A DNA stretch of 64,000 nucleotides from an uncultured Alphaproteobacteria bacterium (GTDB lineage: Bacteria; Pseudomonadota; Alphaproteobacteria; Methylaequorales; Methylaequoraceae). The notes below the pieces were generated by a model that saw only the letters and a list, made by a program, of their open reading frames with translations, was not told the DNA's origin and made no database searches. The position numbers and the translations under genes were made by a program. Positions 17,943-26,954 of this stretch are shown here, one piece after another (the first letter of the stretch is position 1; every line of letters starts with the position of its first letter). Location: positions 127,566-191,565 of the forward strand of contig CACMWI010000002.1 of the NCBI GenBank assembly GCA_902617375.1, written 5' to 3'.

Positions 17943-18530
17943 ATGAAACTTTTTTTTTCTATCATCACATTATTTTTATTTTCATTCAATATAGTTAAGA
18001 GTGAGGATTCTTTGTATGCAATTAAAACTGTTTCTAATTTTTATATGAACCCTAGCATCGATGCGCCAGTTATTTATCCAATTGATGCAGGTAAAAGAAT
18101 GATTCTAATTTCCAAAAAAGATGGATGGCTAAATCTATTAGACGAACAGACGGGCTTAGTTGGTTGGTCTTCCGAGGAAAATTTTTCTGGAAATAAACCT
18201 ACAACAATTTTCAAAGGTAAAGATTACGATGAGTCTTTCAAAATATTTAAAGAAAGAGTTCTTGAGATGAGCAAATCAATTAAAGAAGCAATTTCAATTG
18301 ATACGTTCGTTGATGTTGAACATTTAGGTGGAGCTGCTGCCGCTGTCATAGCAGATGATGATTGGTTTAAAGGGAGAAGGCACGCAAACCAGGCATTTCA
18401 AGTTTATGAAATGTGGAAGAATCAAAATCAATCCCCGTCTTTTTTATCATTTAGGAACAAAAATAAAGAAGAGCAATTTATAATTCTCTCTGGGCCACAT
18501 AGACCGAGATACTTAAAATCGTCAAAATAG
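17943..18530 (+). CDS. Secreted SH3-domain protein
   Basis: 195 residues with an N-terminal signal peptide (about 1-20, ending VKS|ED). A bacterial SH3-like domain covers about residues 25-85 (YAIKTVSNFYMNPS, then KKDGWLNLLDEQTGLVGW), the fold used by many periplasmic cell-wall or peptide-binding proteins. The C-terminal half, which contains VDVEHLGGAAAAVIADDDWF, resembles nothing I can name. It may act on the wall together with the divergent amidase (inference). It is coupled by a TAGTG stop-start overlap to the AsmA-like gene. Confidence 0.72.
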   Translation: MKLFFSIITLFLFSFNIVKSEDSLYAIKTVSNFYMNPSIDAPVIYPIDAGKRMILISKKDGWLNLLDEQTGLVGWSSEENFSGNKPTTIFKGKDYDESFKIFKERVLEMSKSIKEAISIDTFVDVEHLGGAAAAVIADDDWFKGRRHANQAFQVYEMWKNQNQSPSFLSFRNKNKEEQFIILSGPHRPRYLKSSK

Positions 18531-20206
18531 TGAAGAAAAAGCTATTAAAAATCTTCCTTTTTATTTCTGCTTGCACCATTTTGTTTTTAACAATTTTACC
18601 AATTTTTTTAGATAAAAAAAAAATCATAACAGCAATTAATAGCAAAATTAAAAATGAATTAAATTTGAATATAGATATAGGTGAAGATTTAAAATTAAAC
18701 TTTTTCCCTTTTCCAGAGTTGCAATTTAATAATTTGGTTTTTAAAGATGAATCAAAAGGACTTTATATCAAAATTATTGAATTAGAGATAATTTCTACAT
18801 GGCGGTCGATAATAAAACTAGATCCATACATCCAAGAAGTAAGACTTAATTATCCACAGGTACAATTAAAAAATAAGAATATTGCAAATAATTTAAAGGT
18901 GTTGGTTGGAAATGAAGGAAATGATAAAGACCTAAACTTAAAGAAGCTGTTCAACAGCTTTCAGAGCTTAAAAGTAAAAAATGGTAATGTTGAATTTGAG
19001 CTCACTGGAAAAAGACATGTTTTTGAAAATATAGATTTAGGAATAAAAAGCACTGGCTCCACCCAATTGAAAGCCAATATTGATTATAAAAATCTTAAAT
19101 CTTTGATTAAGCTAGATGTAAGAACAGATAATTTTAAAGATTTTGATTATTCAGTGAATAAATTGTTCGATAACAAAAATGAAATTTTTGGGCTAGGAAA
19201 AATTAAATCAGAAAAAAATAAATTAAAAATTAGGGGAAATTTAAATAGTGAGAAATTAGATATAGATAATATTTCGAAAATTTTAGCTTTTATTAATAAA
19301 CCCTTTCAAAGAAATAATATTTATCCAGTCACAGTTATGTTACCTAGTATAGATATAAACATGAAATTAAATATTGATAAAATGATAGCAAAAGAAATAA
19401 TATTTAAAAACATGTATTCAGAAATTTTAGTAAATGAAGACAATGTTTCTTTTCGGAATTCCAGAGCCAATTACTTAGATTCAATAATAAAAGCAAATGC
19501 AAAATATTCGATAGTTAACAAAAAATTGAAAGGAAAAATTTCTATTTTTGACTATTTAGTCGAAGATAAATTAATTGGCAATTCAGAGTTTTATCTCAAA
19601 GACACATTATTTGATTGTGATTCAGAAATCCTTGTTACGAACAAAAAAACAAAACAATTTTTAGACAAATTCCAAGTAACCGGGGAATGTATTTCTGCAA
19701 ATGCAAATATTGTTGGGATCAATCTTAATAAAATTTCCGACAAAGTTGATAATATAGAAACTTTTCAAGACTTTTTTAATTTGTTCAACAAAAATGAAAT
19801 GAAAGGAAATACCCCTCTCGATTCAATAAATTTTACTTTCAAATTAAACGAAAGCATATTTTTTTTAAATCAATTAGAAGCTGTTCAAAAAAATATCAAG
19901 GTTTTAAGTAATGGTAAATATTACATTTATGATGATAATTTAGATTTGAAAAATAATATTTTTATAAAAACAAAAAAATTTAACAATCTTCCAAGTTTTA
20001 AGGTACTTGTTAATGGAAACTCAAAAAAATATAAAGTAAGCTACGATTTTGAGAATATTAAATCGGCGATTTTAACTGACGGAATAAATACTATTTTAAA
20101 GAAACAAAAAAAGATTGTTATCAATCCTAAAGAATTTAAAAATCTAATTGATAAGAATTCTAAAGATCTAAAACCTGAAAAGATAATTGATTTCTTTCTT
20201 AATTAA
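18530..20206 (+). CDS. AsmA-family protein
   Basis: 558-residue inner-membrane-anchored protein with one N-terminal helix (about 5-27) followed by a long periplasmic part rich in amphipathic beta strands. The opening NIDIGEDLKLNFFPFPELQFNNL matches the AsmA pattern (landmark LKLNFFPFPELQF), and NVEFELTGK and DYKNLKSLIKLDVRTDNF fit AsmA repeats. AsmA/TamB-type proteins are thought to move phospholipid between membranes. Translation starts at GTG 18530, which shares its G with the TAG stop of the preceding gene. It converges with fumC, overlapping by 4 bases. Confidence 0.8.
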   Translation: MKKKLLKIFLFISACTILFLTILPIFLDKKKIITAINSKIKNELNLNIDIGEDLKLNFFPFPELQFNNLVFKDESKGLYIKIIELEIISTWRSIIKLDPYIQEVRLNYPQVQLKNKNIANNLKVLVGNEGNDKDLNLKKLFNSFQSLKVKNGNVEFELTGKRHVFENIDLGIKSTGSTQLKANIDYKNLKSLIKLDVRTDNFKDFDYSVNKLFDNKNEIFGLGKIKSEKNKLKIRGNLNSEKLDIDNISKILAFINKPFQRNNIYPVTVMLPSIDINMKLNIDKMIAKEIIFKNMYSEILVNEDNVSFRNSRANYLDSIIKANAKYSIVNKKLKGKISIFDYLVEDKLIGNSEFYLKDTLFDCDSEILVTNKKTKQFLDKFQVTGECISANANIVGINLNKISDKVDNIETFQDFFNLFNKNEMKGNTPLDSINFTFKLNESIFFLNQLEAVQKNIKVLSNGKYYIYDDNLDLKNNIFIKTKKFNNLPSFKVLVNGNSKKYKVSYDFENIKSAILTDGINTILKKQKKIVINPKEFKNLIDKNSKDLKPEKIIDFFLN

Positions 20207-21594
20207 CTTGTTTTGATCATCTTGCTAGGATCAACAATTTCGTCAAACTCGTTCGATTTTAAGTATTTGAGTTTTATTGCAGCTTGCTTTAATGAAATTC
20301 CTTCGGAGAAGGCTTTTTTGGCAATTTTTGCAGATTTTTCATAACCTATCTTTGGATTTAAAGCTGTGACAAGCATAAGTGAGTTTTCTAAATTTTCGCG
20401 AATTTTTTTTCTATTTAAATCTAAACCTTCTAAACATCTTTTTATGAAGGAGTCAATTGAGTCTGAAAGTAAAGTTATTATTCTGTTTAATGAAAACAGT
20501 AACATAGTTTTATTAGCATTTAGTTGAAAATGCCCTTGGCTACAAGCAATACTTATTGAAAAATGAATTCCCATTAAATGCATACAAACTTGACTAAGTG
20601 CTTCACACTGCGTTGGATTAACCTTTCCTGGCATTATCGAAGAACCGGGTTCATTTGAGGGCAAAATCAATTCTGCTATCCCAGATCTTGGCCCGGAAGC
20701 TAACAGTCTTAAATCATTTGCTAATTTATAACAAGCCACAACCAATGTATTTACGGCACCTGAATAATTTAATAATGGCTCATGAGAAGAGATTGATTCA
20801 AATTTATTTAGAGAAGTCCTGAACGGGTAACCAGTGATCATTTTCAATGCTTCTATAAATCCCGATATAAATTTATTGGATGAATTAAGCCCAGTCCCAA
20901 TAGCCGTTCCACCTTGAGCTACACAATAAACCTCATCAAGACTAACATTAATTCTTCTCAAAGCATTAGAAATTTGAGATGAAAAACCACTCAGCTCTTG
21001 ACCAAACGTAAGAGGAGTTGCATCTTGCAGATGTGTTCTCCCAATTTTAATTACATTTTGAAATTGTTTCTTCTTTTTTTCTAAAACATTAATAAGATTT
21101 TGTACTTTTGGAATAAGATGCTCGTTTGACTGTATAACAATTGCAATGTGCATAGCTGTTGGAAAAGAGTCATTCGATGATTGTCCTAAATTACAATGAT
21201 CATTTGGATGTATTGGTTCATATGTTCCAAAGTCTTTTCCAAGTAATTTATTTGCTTTATTTGCAATTACCTCATTTAAATTCATATTTGTTTGAGTACC
21301 TGAACCTGTCTGCCAAACGGAAAGGGGAAAGTTTTCATAGTGTTGTCCCAGAATCAGTTCGTCACAGACTTCAATAATTTTTTCACCTAGATCAGCATTC
21401 AACTTGCCAATGGCTAAATTACTAATAGCTGCAGCTTTTTTTTGTATTGCAAAGGCTTTTATAAAATCTCTTGGCATTTTATCCTGACCAATTGGAAAGT
21501 TCTCTAAGCTTCTCTGGGTTTGCGCTCCCCAGAGTTTATCTGAAGGAACTTCAATTTGCCCTAAACTGTCTGTTTCAATTCTATTCTTAGTCAT
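20203..21594 (-). CDS. fumC: Fumarate hydratase class II
   Basis: TCA-cycle enzyme interconverting fumarate and malate; the iron-independent class II form. The superfamily signature GSSIMPGKVNPTQCE is near residue 315. Other motifs include ETDSLGQIEVPSDKLWGAQTQRS at the N-terminus (landmark LWGAQTQRS), SGTQTNMNLNEV and GRTHLQDATPLTFGQE. Length 463 is typical. It follows sspB with an 8-base overlap. Use of an oxygen-stable fumarase suits an aerobic, iron-poor setting (inference). Confidence 0.97.
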   Translation of the reverse strand: MTKNRIETDSLGQIEVPSDKLWGAQTQRSLENFPIGQDKMPRDFIKAFAIQKKAAAISNLAIGKLNADLGEKIIEVCDELILGQHYENFPLSVWQTGSGTQTNMNLNEVIANKANKLLGKDFGTYEPIHPNDHCNLGQSSNDSFPTAMHIAIVIQSNEHLIPKVQNLINVLEKKKKQFQNVIKIGRTHLQDATPLTFGQELSGFSSQISNALRRINVSLDEVYCVAQGGTAIGTGLNSSNKFISGFIEALKMITGYPFRTSLNKFESISSHEPLLNYSGAVNTLVVACYKLANDLRLLASGPRSGIAELILPSNEPGSSIMPGKVNPTQCEALSQVCMHLMGIHFSISIACSQGHFQLNANKTMLLFSLNRIITLLSDSIDSFIKRCLEGLDLNRKKIRENLENSLMLVTALNPKIGYEKSAKIAKKAFSEGISLKQAAIKLKYLKSNEFDEIVDPSKMIKTS

Positions 21595-22039
21595 TTTTTT
21601 TTCTAAAATCAGCTAAAGACACTATTTTTTGTTTGTTCATTCTCTTTTTTTTTTGTACTGGTTTTTTTACTTGTTTTTTTTCATCCTTTATTTCCAATTG
21701 TATGCTAAATTTTACAAAAGGGTCATAAAATTTTACAATTGTGTTGAATGGAATACTCAAATACTCTTTCTTCTTATTAAATAATAGAACAACTGAAAAA
21801 TTATTTTTATTAATCTTCAAGTCCCAAAATTGATTTTGCAACACTATTGTCATTTCTTTAGGATAATCTTTTTTCAGACTATCTGGAATTAATACACCAG
21901 AGCCTTGAGTTTTAAAGGTTATATAAAAACAATGATTGGATGAGATTTTTGACTTTGATAAGTCTTTTAATATCTCTTTGATAACATCTAAAATTGCATT
22001 ATTAATTCTTTTTCCGTAATCAATAAAATATCTATCCAT
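21587..22039 (-). CDS. sspB: ClpXP adaptor SspB (alphaproteobacterial type)
   Basis: Adaptor that delivers ssrA-tagged proteins to ClpXP. The motif CFYITFKTQGSGVLIPDSL followed by YPKEMTIVLQNQFWDL (landmark EMTIVLQNQFWDL) is highly characteristic of SspB-alpha, and the C-terminus KIVSLADFRKK is the ClpX-binding (XB) tail after a lysine-rich linker. Length 150. It is functionally linked to the ssrA gene at 38.1-38.4 kb in the same window, whose tag ANDNEMALAA would be its substrate. Confidence 0.92.
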   Translation of the reverse strand: MDRYFIDYGKRINNAILDVIKEILKDLSKSKISSNHCFYITFKTQGSGVLIPDSLKKDYPKEMTIVLQNQFWDLKINKNNFSVVLLFNKKKEYLSIPFNTIVKFYDPFVKFSIQLEIKDEKKQVKKPVQKKKRMNKQKIVSLADFRKKND

Positions 22040-22092
22040 AATAAATCTGTGATTTCTAATAAAAATGTATAGATATCAAATATAAACCAAAA

Positions 22093-22170
22093 TTATATGG
22101 CATAAAATAAAAAAATTATTACGAGAATTAAAATTAAAAAATATAATAAAAGCCTAACGAGTTCATACAT
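22093..22170 (-). CDS. Possible 25-residue membrane peptide
   Basis: Minus-strand ATG at 22170 opens a 25-codon frame, MYELVRLLLYFLILILVIIF..., almost entirely one hydrophobic helix with a charged first turn. It fills part of the 150-base gap between sspB and the DUF3147-like gene. No Shine-Dalgarno is visible, only a poly-T stretch upstream, so it may be a chance reading of AT-rich DNA. Confidence 0.25.
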   Translation of the reverse strand: MYELVRLLLYFLILILVIIFLFYAI

Positions 22171-22190
22171 AAAAATTAAAAAAAAAAGAG

Positions 22191-22529
22191 TTAGAATAAA
22201 TTTGTTATAAATTTATGTATAAAAAAACCTATTAGTAAAAATATAATTCCGAGCGAGTAGGTAAAATAAAAACCTAGTCCTAGACTTTTAGAAAAAAAAA
22301 AAGGCAAGAAAAAGGATAGAGAGATTGGGATCCCTACTAGGATGCTTTTTGAAAACATAATGGTTTTCTCTAAATTTTTATGCTCATTGTAAGAAAAAAA
22401 AATCGCTATGATGCTCATTAGAGGTAAAGCAATTAAAAAGCCGGCTAATGCAGGTTTTTTTAGTGACAACCAACTAGCCACGGATATTATTATGCTTGAT
22501 ATCAAAACCTTGATAAGGAAGAAGAACAT
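22191..22529 (-). CDS. DUF3147-like small integral membrane protein
   Basis: 112 residues with four predicted membrane helices (about 3-16, 25-48, 60-80, 84-108). The segment LKKPALAGFLIALPLMSIIAI resembles DUF3147, a family of small unknown inner-membrane proteins (landmark AGFLIALPLMS). No function is known. It lies 10 bases downstream of the small coiled-coil gene and reads in the same direction as sspB and fumC. Confidence 0.68.
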   Translation of the reverse strand: MFFFLIKVLISSIIISVASWLSLKKPALAGFLIALPLMSIIAIFFSYNEHKNLEKTIMFSKSILVGIPISLSFFLPFFFSKSLGLGFYFTYSLGIIFLLIGFFIHKFITNLF

Positions 22530-22538
22530 AAAGGTGTT

Positions 22539-22709
22539 TTATCCAAAAAAATTTTTGATTTTAGAGATTGGACTTCTTAAAGGCTCATAGACTCTGTCAA
22601 TAAATTCTATGTGACTGGAAAGCTTTTTTTCAAGCCTTGTTACAGATTTTTGAAGTTTATCAATTTTCGCTTCCAAAATTTCGATTTTTTCTTGGTCTTT
22701 GTTTGACAT
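22539..22709 (-). CDS. Small coiled-coil protein, unknown function
   Basis: A 56-codon frame starting at ATG 22709 (or ATG 22712, one residue longer). The sequence MSNKDQEKIEILEAKIDKLQ begins a heptad-like helix running to about residue 32, followed by a C-terminal segment with proline (YEPLRSPISKIKNFFG). The coiled-coil half has the spacing of Leu and Ile expected of SlyX-like small proteins, but I cannot assign it to that family. Its order with the next gene (10-base gap) suggests a shared transcript. Too regular to be chance. Confidence 0.6.
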   Translation of the reverse strand: MSNKDQEKIEILEAKIDKLQKSVTRLEKKLSSHIEFIDRVYEPLRSPISKIKNFFG

Positions 22710-22770
22710 CATTACTATAATTTAGATGTTGAATGAAAAATAGCAAATGATTTTTCTAATTTAAATTTTC

Positions 22771-22935
22771 TTATAAGTTATTTATTTTTTTTCTAGGTTT
22801 GATCACATAAGTTTTACTGAAATTTTCAGGATAATCATTTGGTTCATTCCTTTTTGAGAATATAAGATACAAACTTATCAAGACTATAAAAATTGAGTTT
22901 GATAACATTATTATTTTAAAAAATTCTGAATACAT
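22771..22935 (-). CDS. Small single-pass membrane protein, unknown
   Basis: A 54-codon frame from ATG 22935: a short polar start, one hydrophobic helix (about residues 8-27, IIMLSNSIFIVLISLYLIF) and a basic tail ending PRKKINNL, giving inside-positive topology for the C-terminus. No clear ribosome site is visible. It lies between the metallo-hydrolase gene and the coiled-coil gene, all on the minus strand. Confidence 0.4.
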   Translation of the reverse strand: MYSEFFKIIMLSNSIFIVLISLYLIFSKRNEPNDYPENFSKTYVIKPRKKINNL

Positions 22936-22972
22936 ACTATTATCATTACGACAATAGTCTAATTTAGTTAAG

Positions 22973-23905
22973 TTATTCCCACTCTAGTTCTGTATAAACT
23001 TTTGTAACATTAGAATAATGATATTCTGTAAATAAAGCCCATCCTTCAGGATTAACTTTTTTTGAGTCTAAAATTTCTTTTTGGAGAATTGAATTTATTG
23101 ATTCTTGAAGCGAAACATTATTTTCATGAAATTTTCTAACCTGAGAAATTAATCTAGTAAAATATTTTAGGATCGGTTTCAACGCTTCATCTTTTTTTAC
23201 TACTCTTCCATGTCCTGGAACAATCAGATCAATATCCATTTTTTGGATTTCATCTAAATTTCTTTTCCAACCAAGTATGCTTGCTCGAATCGAGGGTATT
23301 CTTTCAACAAAAATATTTTCTGACCAGAAAGTTTTCGTATTGAGGTCGTAAACTGAAAGATCGTTATCTGTATGACCACTTTTCCATGCTTTAATTTCTA
23401 CAATTCTTTCTCCAAGATCTACTTTAAGAATACTTTCAGTCTTTATTTTAATATTTGCTTTGATTAATTTTGCATTTCTAAGCACTTCATTTTCAATATT
23501 ATTTGATTGTAGCTCTTTATAAAAATTAAAATTACTTAAAAGTGATCTATTGAGCTTTTCGTGTCCAACTATACTTGGGTTTTCAGATAAAAAGGCTTCT
23601 GTCCCAAAAAAATGATCTGGATGAGAATGAGTTATTACAATGTGTGAAATAGGGAGGTTTGAAATTGTTTTAATTTTTTCTAATAATTTTTTACCTATTA
23701 CTTTTGTTCCACCAGTGTCTACAACCATTATTGATTCTTTTCCAAGGATAAATCCAATATTTGCTATATCACCTTTATTAGATCTGTTTGCATCTTCCTG
23801 GATTCCAAAATGAACAAAAACTCCGTCGGCTACTTCTTCTAGTGCAAAGCTAAAACTTTTATTAAAATTAAATAGCAGAAAGAATGTGAAAGCAATTTTT
23901 AGCAT
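22973..23905 (-). CDS. Secreted metallo-beta-lactamase-fold hydrolase
   Basis: 310 residues with an N-terminal signal peptide (about 1-21). The metal site ITHSHPDHFFG (H93, H95, D97, H98), a later SGHTDNDLSVYD and the VPGHGRVV motif are all present, so the di-zinc site looks complete. The pattern resembles the SoxH/PqqB-like 'quinoprotein relay' hydrolases, which act in the periplasm near PQQ enzymes; no PQQ enzyme is visible here, so the substrate is unknown. It diverges from the TonB receptor across the Fur-box region, so it may share iron regulation. Confidence 0.8.
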   Translation of the reverse strand: MLKIAFTFFLLFNFNKSFSFALEEVADGVFVHFGIQEDANRSNKGDIANIGFILGKESIMVVDTGGTKVIGKKLLEKIKTISNLPISHIVITHSHPDHFFGTEAFLSENPSIVGHEKLNRSLLSNFNFYKELQSNNIENEVLRNAKLIKANIKIKTESILKVDLGERIVEIKAWKSGHTDNDLSVYDLNTKTFWSENIFVERIPSIRASILGWKRNLDEIQKMDIDLIVPGHGRVVKKDEALKPILKYFTRLISQVRKFHENNVSLQESINSILQKEILDSKKVNPEGWALFTEYHYSNVTKVYTELEWE

Positions 23906-23984
23906 AATATAGATAATGTTGTATGATAAAATTTTGATTTACAAAAATAAAAAAGAAAAATTAATTTTAATTATCCTTAACAAA

Positions 23985-24099
23985 GATAATGATAATTATT
24001 ATCAAAGAAAGCCTTGACATCGATATTAATAATCATTATTAATAACATTTGATGATAATAATTATCATTATTATTACTTTCCTTTGATAATGATTATTA
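23985..24099. promoter_or_regulatory. Cluster of four Fur-type operators over a promoter
   Basis: The 7-1-7 Fur consensus TGATAATNATTATCA occurs perfectly at 23990-24004 and 24053-24067. It occurs at 14 of 15 positions at 24085-24099 (TGATAATGATTATTA), and as the variant TAATAATCATTATTA at 24027-24041 (13 of 15). The first is embedded in a near-perfect 19-base Fur box at 23985-24003. A TTGACA element at 24014-24019 sits between the boxes. Binding by Fur would block transcription of the TonB receptor and possibly the divergent hydrolase when iron is plentiful. Confidence 0.85.
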
Positions 24100-24147
24100 T
24101 ATTCACTAGAACAACAATTAGTATATAAATCTTTATCTGGACGTAGA

Positions 24148-26436
24148 ATGATAGTTAGAAAATCAAGGGTGGTACCTAAATATACCCATTGGATGTCAAG
24201 GTTAACATTCATAACTGGCATTTCTATTGCCAGCAATTCTTTTGCACAGGACACTGCTTATGTTGCACCTGATGTAAATATCTTTGAATCACCAGAGCAG
24301 GTATTTGAACTACCTGGATCTGGTGATTATATTGGGCCAGAGCAGATTAGAAAGTACAACTTTAACAACATTAATGAAGTTTTAAGAAACACTACTGGTG
24401 TTTACTCAAGAGAAGAAGACGGCTTGGGGATATTTCCTAATATAAGCTTAAGGGGTGTTAATACATTGCGATCTGCTCAGGTAAATATTATGGAGGATGA
24501 AATTAATATCATGCCAGCTCCTTATTCTGCACCAGATGCTTATTACTTTCCTATCACAGGTAAAATGAATGCTATAGAGATTTTAAAAGGCACTAGTCAG
24601 TATAGATATGGTCCACATTCCACAGGTGGTGCAATGAACTTTGTAACAACACCCATTGATCTTGGTCAAAGGTATTATGGAAGTGTATCCTACGGTTCAG
24701 GTAATGACGTTATTACTCAAGATTACTTTAACTATGGTATTTCAGGAGATTACGGCGCTTTAGCTATATTGGGTGAAATATATTATCGTAATAGTGATGG
24801 TAATCAACAGGAATTCAATATTGAGCCTCCACAAAGTTCACAACACAGAAAAGGTTATGATAGTGATGAGCTTGGTGGAATCAATCACATTGCTCCTATG
24901 GTTAAGTTGTTATGGCAACTTCCAACAACTAGGAATATTACCTTAGAAGTAAAAGCATCATATAACGATATGAATTATAATGAAGGGTATAGTGGATTAA
25001 CCACAGCAGATTTTAGTGCTAATCCTGACCAAACCTACGTTGCATTTCAACTTGACGAAATGAACTCTGAACAACAAACTTATTACGCAAAACTAAGGGC
25101 TGAATTAACTTCAAACATTACAAACAACTTAACTGTAGGTTATAACCGTTTTACAAGAGATTGGTTCAAGCTAGCAGATGCTAATGGTGATTCTCTTACA
25201 TCTATTATGTCTAAAGCTGGGAGTGCTGCTTCATTAAATATTGTAAAGGGACTCGCAGCAGGTACTATTAGATATGTAAACAATGATAGGCAATATGGTT
25301 CTTACATTCTTAATAATGAGACAGAGTTTAACTTTAACACAGATTATTTCGGTAAAAATATCAAACATAATTTAAAAGTTGGGTATGGATACCATTATGA
25401 TTACATTAACAGAGACCAACAACGTCATACATTCACTCAAGCGGTTGGAGGAGCTTTAACTGCAGGGCAGGTGACTTTCAAAGATGATAGACATGAGAAG
25501 GCCAGAGGTCATATCGGTTATATCGAAGAATCAGCAACCATTAACAATTTTGTTGTTTCGCTTGGTGGTAGGTTTGAATATGTAGATTATCACTACAGAG
25601 ATAAAGCTGCAATTATGGGAACTACTAGTTATTTAAAAGAAGACATGTTTGCTTTCGCACCTGGTGGTGGATTAGTTTATAATCATGACGATAATTGGCA
25701 GTGGTTTGGCGGAGTTTATAAAGGATTTAATTTGCCTGGGCCAAGTGCTGCAAGAGATGATGGTTCACCTGTAGAAAAAGAAACAAGTATCGCAAAAGAG
25801 ATCGGTGTAAGATATTCTTCACCAACATTATTTATATCTTGGACAGGTTTTCATACAGACTTTAAAGATTTAATCGTTATTGATAATAGTAATGCTGACT
25901 CAGCTCCTGATAATGCTGGTAACGTTGTTTCAAAAGGATTTGAACTCTCTTCCACATACGCTCCAGAGAACTTAAAACCTTTTGGAGGAGATATTTCATT
26001 CTTTGCTAATTATACATTTACAAACGCTAACCTAGATGGTGCGGCTAATTCAGAAGATTCAGAATCAGCTTTTGCTGGTGGTAGGGATGGTTCTAATGTA
26101 CCATACGTACCAGATCATCGTTTATCATTCGGTGCTGATTATGAGTATAATGACTTTGATTTTGGAGTTAATATGACTTATCACTCCGAGTCACATGGAA
26201 CTGCAGACGAAAGTGAAACCGAAGTATTTAATGGTAGTGCAGACGCAAGAAACGGAAAAATTGATGATGCATTCCTATTAAATTTCTATGCAGGTTATGA
26301 CTTTATGGAAAATTTCAGGTTTACAGCCGGAGTAAATAATGCAACTGACTTGGAGTATATTGCTTCAAGGCATCCGAATGGAGCTCGAAGAGGTGCACCA
26401 CTTACTGCGTACTTCAAAGCTGCAGCAAAGTTTTGA
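24148..26436 (+). CDS. TonB-dependent outer-membrane receptor, FecA-like
   Basis: 762-residue outer-membrane receptor for ferric chelates. A signal peptide ends at SFAQ|D near residue 34, or starts from the internal Met16. The plug domain has LPGSGDYIGPEQIRKY, NEVLRNTTGVYSREEDGLG (landmark GVYSREEDGLG), PNISLRGVN and YGPHSTGGAMNFVTTP. The barrel ends in the aromatic residue TAYFKAAAKF expected for BAM recognition. It is FecA-family by the EDG and PNISLRG pattern, but no fecR/fecI or TonB-ExbBD is adjacent. Sampled 60-base lines are 37-40% GC against about 25% in flanking genes, so recent transfer is likely. Controlled by the adjacent Fur boxes. Confidence 0.92.
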   Translation: MIVRKSRVVPKYTHWMSRLTFITGISIASNSFAQDTAYVAPDVNIFESPEQVFELPGSGDYIGPEQIRKYNFNNINEVLRNTTGVYSREEDGLGIFPNISLRGVNTLRSAQVNIMEDEINIMPAPYSAPDAYYFPITGKMNAIEILKGTSQYRYGPHSTGGAMNFVTTPIDLGQRYYGSVSYGSGNDVITQDYFNYGISGDYGALAILGEIYYRNSDGNQQEFNIEPPQSSQHRKGYDSDELGGINHIAPMVKLLWQLPTTRNITLEVKASYNDMNYNEGYSGLTTADFSANPDQTYVAFQLDEMNSEQQTYYAKLRAELTSNITNNLTVGYNRFTRDWFKLADANGDSLTSIMSKAGSAASLNIVKGLAAGTIRYVNNDRQYGSYILNNETEFNFNTDYFGKNIKHNLKVGYGYHYDYINRDQQRHTFTQAVGGALTAGQVTFKDDRHEKARGHIGYIEESATINNFVVSLGGRFEYVDYHYRDKAAIMGTTSYLKEDMFAFAPGGGLVYNHDDNWQWFGGVYKGFNLPGPSAARDDGSPVEKETSIAKEIGVRYSSPTLFISWTGFHTDFKDLIVIDNSNADSAPDNAGNVVSKGFELSSTYAPENLKPFGGDISFFANYTFTNANLDGAANSEDSESAFAGGRDGSNVPYVPDHRLSFGADYEYNDFDFGVNMTYHSESHGTADESETEVFNGSADARNGKIDDAFLLNFYAGYDFMENFRFTAGVNNATDLEYIASRHPNGARRGAPLTAYFKAAAKF

Positions 26437-26541
26437 CCAAGAATATGGATGGAAGGAATCAAAATTCTCCACATATAATTAATCATACTCTTGATTTCTT
26501 CCATCTCATATACAAAAGTTACTCTTTAAAAAACTAAAGAA

Positions 26542-26868
26542 ATGAAAAAAACCCTTAATATTTCAATTTCTAATAATCAAACAATAACTGAAGATAATTT
26601 TCAGGAAATAATTTTAGAAATAATTTATGATGTTATAGGAAAAAGAAAGTCTATTCATTCAAGGTACGATGAATTAATTAAAAAACTTTGGGGATCTTCA
26701 AAACCCATAACACTTAAAACTAATTTAGGAAAATATTTGCTGACAAGACTACTTAGAGAGTCTGATCGTGCTTTTGCGGAAGCCCAATCATTAGCTAAAC
26801 AATTATGTCCGAATTGTAAAAAGGATTTTTCTAACTACGATGACAATTATTCAGATAAGCTTCATTAA
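26542..26868 (+). CDS. Hypothetical protein with C-terminal CPNC
   Basis: 108 residues, soluble, acidic and basic mixed. The middle (KTNLGKYLLTRLLRESDRAF) looks helical and the C-terminus has a single CPNCKKDF, which could be half of a zinc site. I do not recognise the family. The start at ATG 26542 follows the TonB receptor by about 100 bases. The base composition is back to the local AT-rich norm, so it is probably native rather than part of the receptor's transfer. Confidence 0.55.
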   Translation: MKKTLNISISNNQTITEDNFQEIILEIIYDVIGKRKSIHSRYDELIKKLWGSSKPITLKTNLGKYLLTRLLRESDRAFAEAQSLAKQLCPNCKKDFSNYDDNYSDKLH

Positions 26869-26954
26869 AAATTAAATAAAAGTTAAATCAATTCTTTGAC
26901 AAACTGTTTAAAAATCAATTGATTATCAAGATAATATAAATATCTTATGAGCAA

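Noticed and set aside
22408..22590. 60-residue plus-strand frame across the DUF3147 and coiled-coil genes
   Set aside because: Opposite to two better supported minus-strand genes and made of their reverse complements.
24039..24254. Minus-strand 71-residue frame over the Fur boxes
   Set aside because: Its C-terminal part is a translation of palindromic AT repeats and its start lies inside the receptor gene in another frame.
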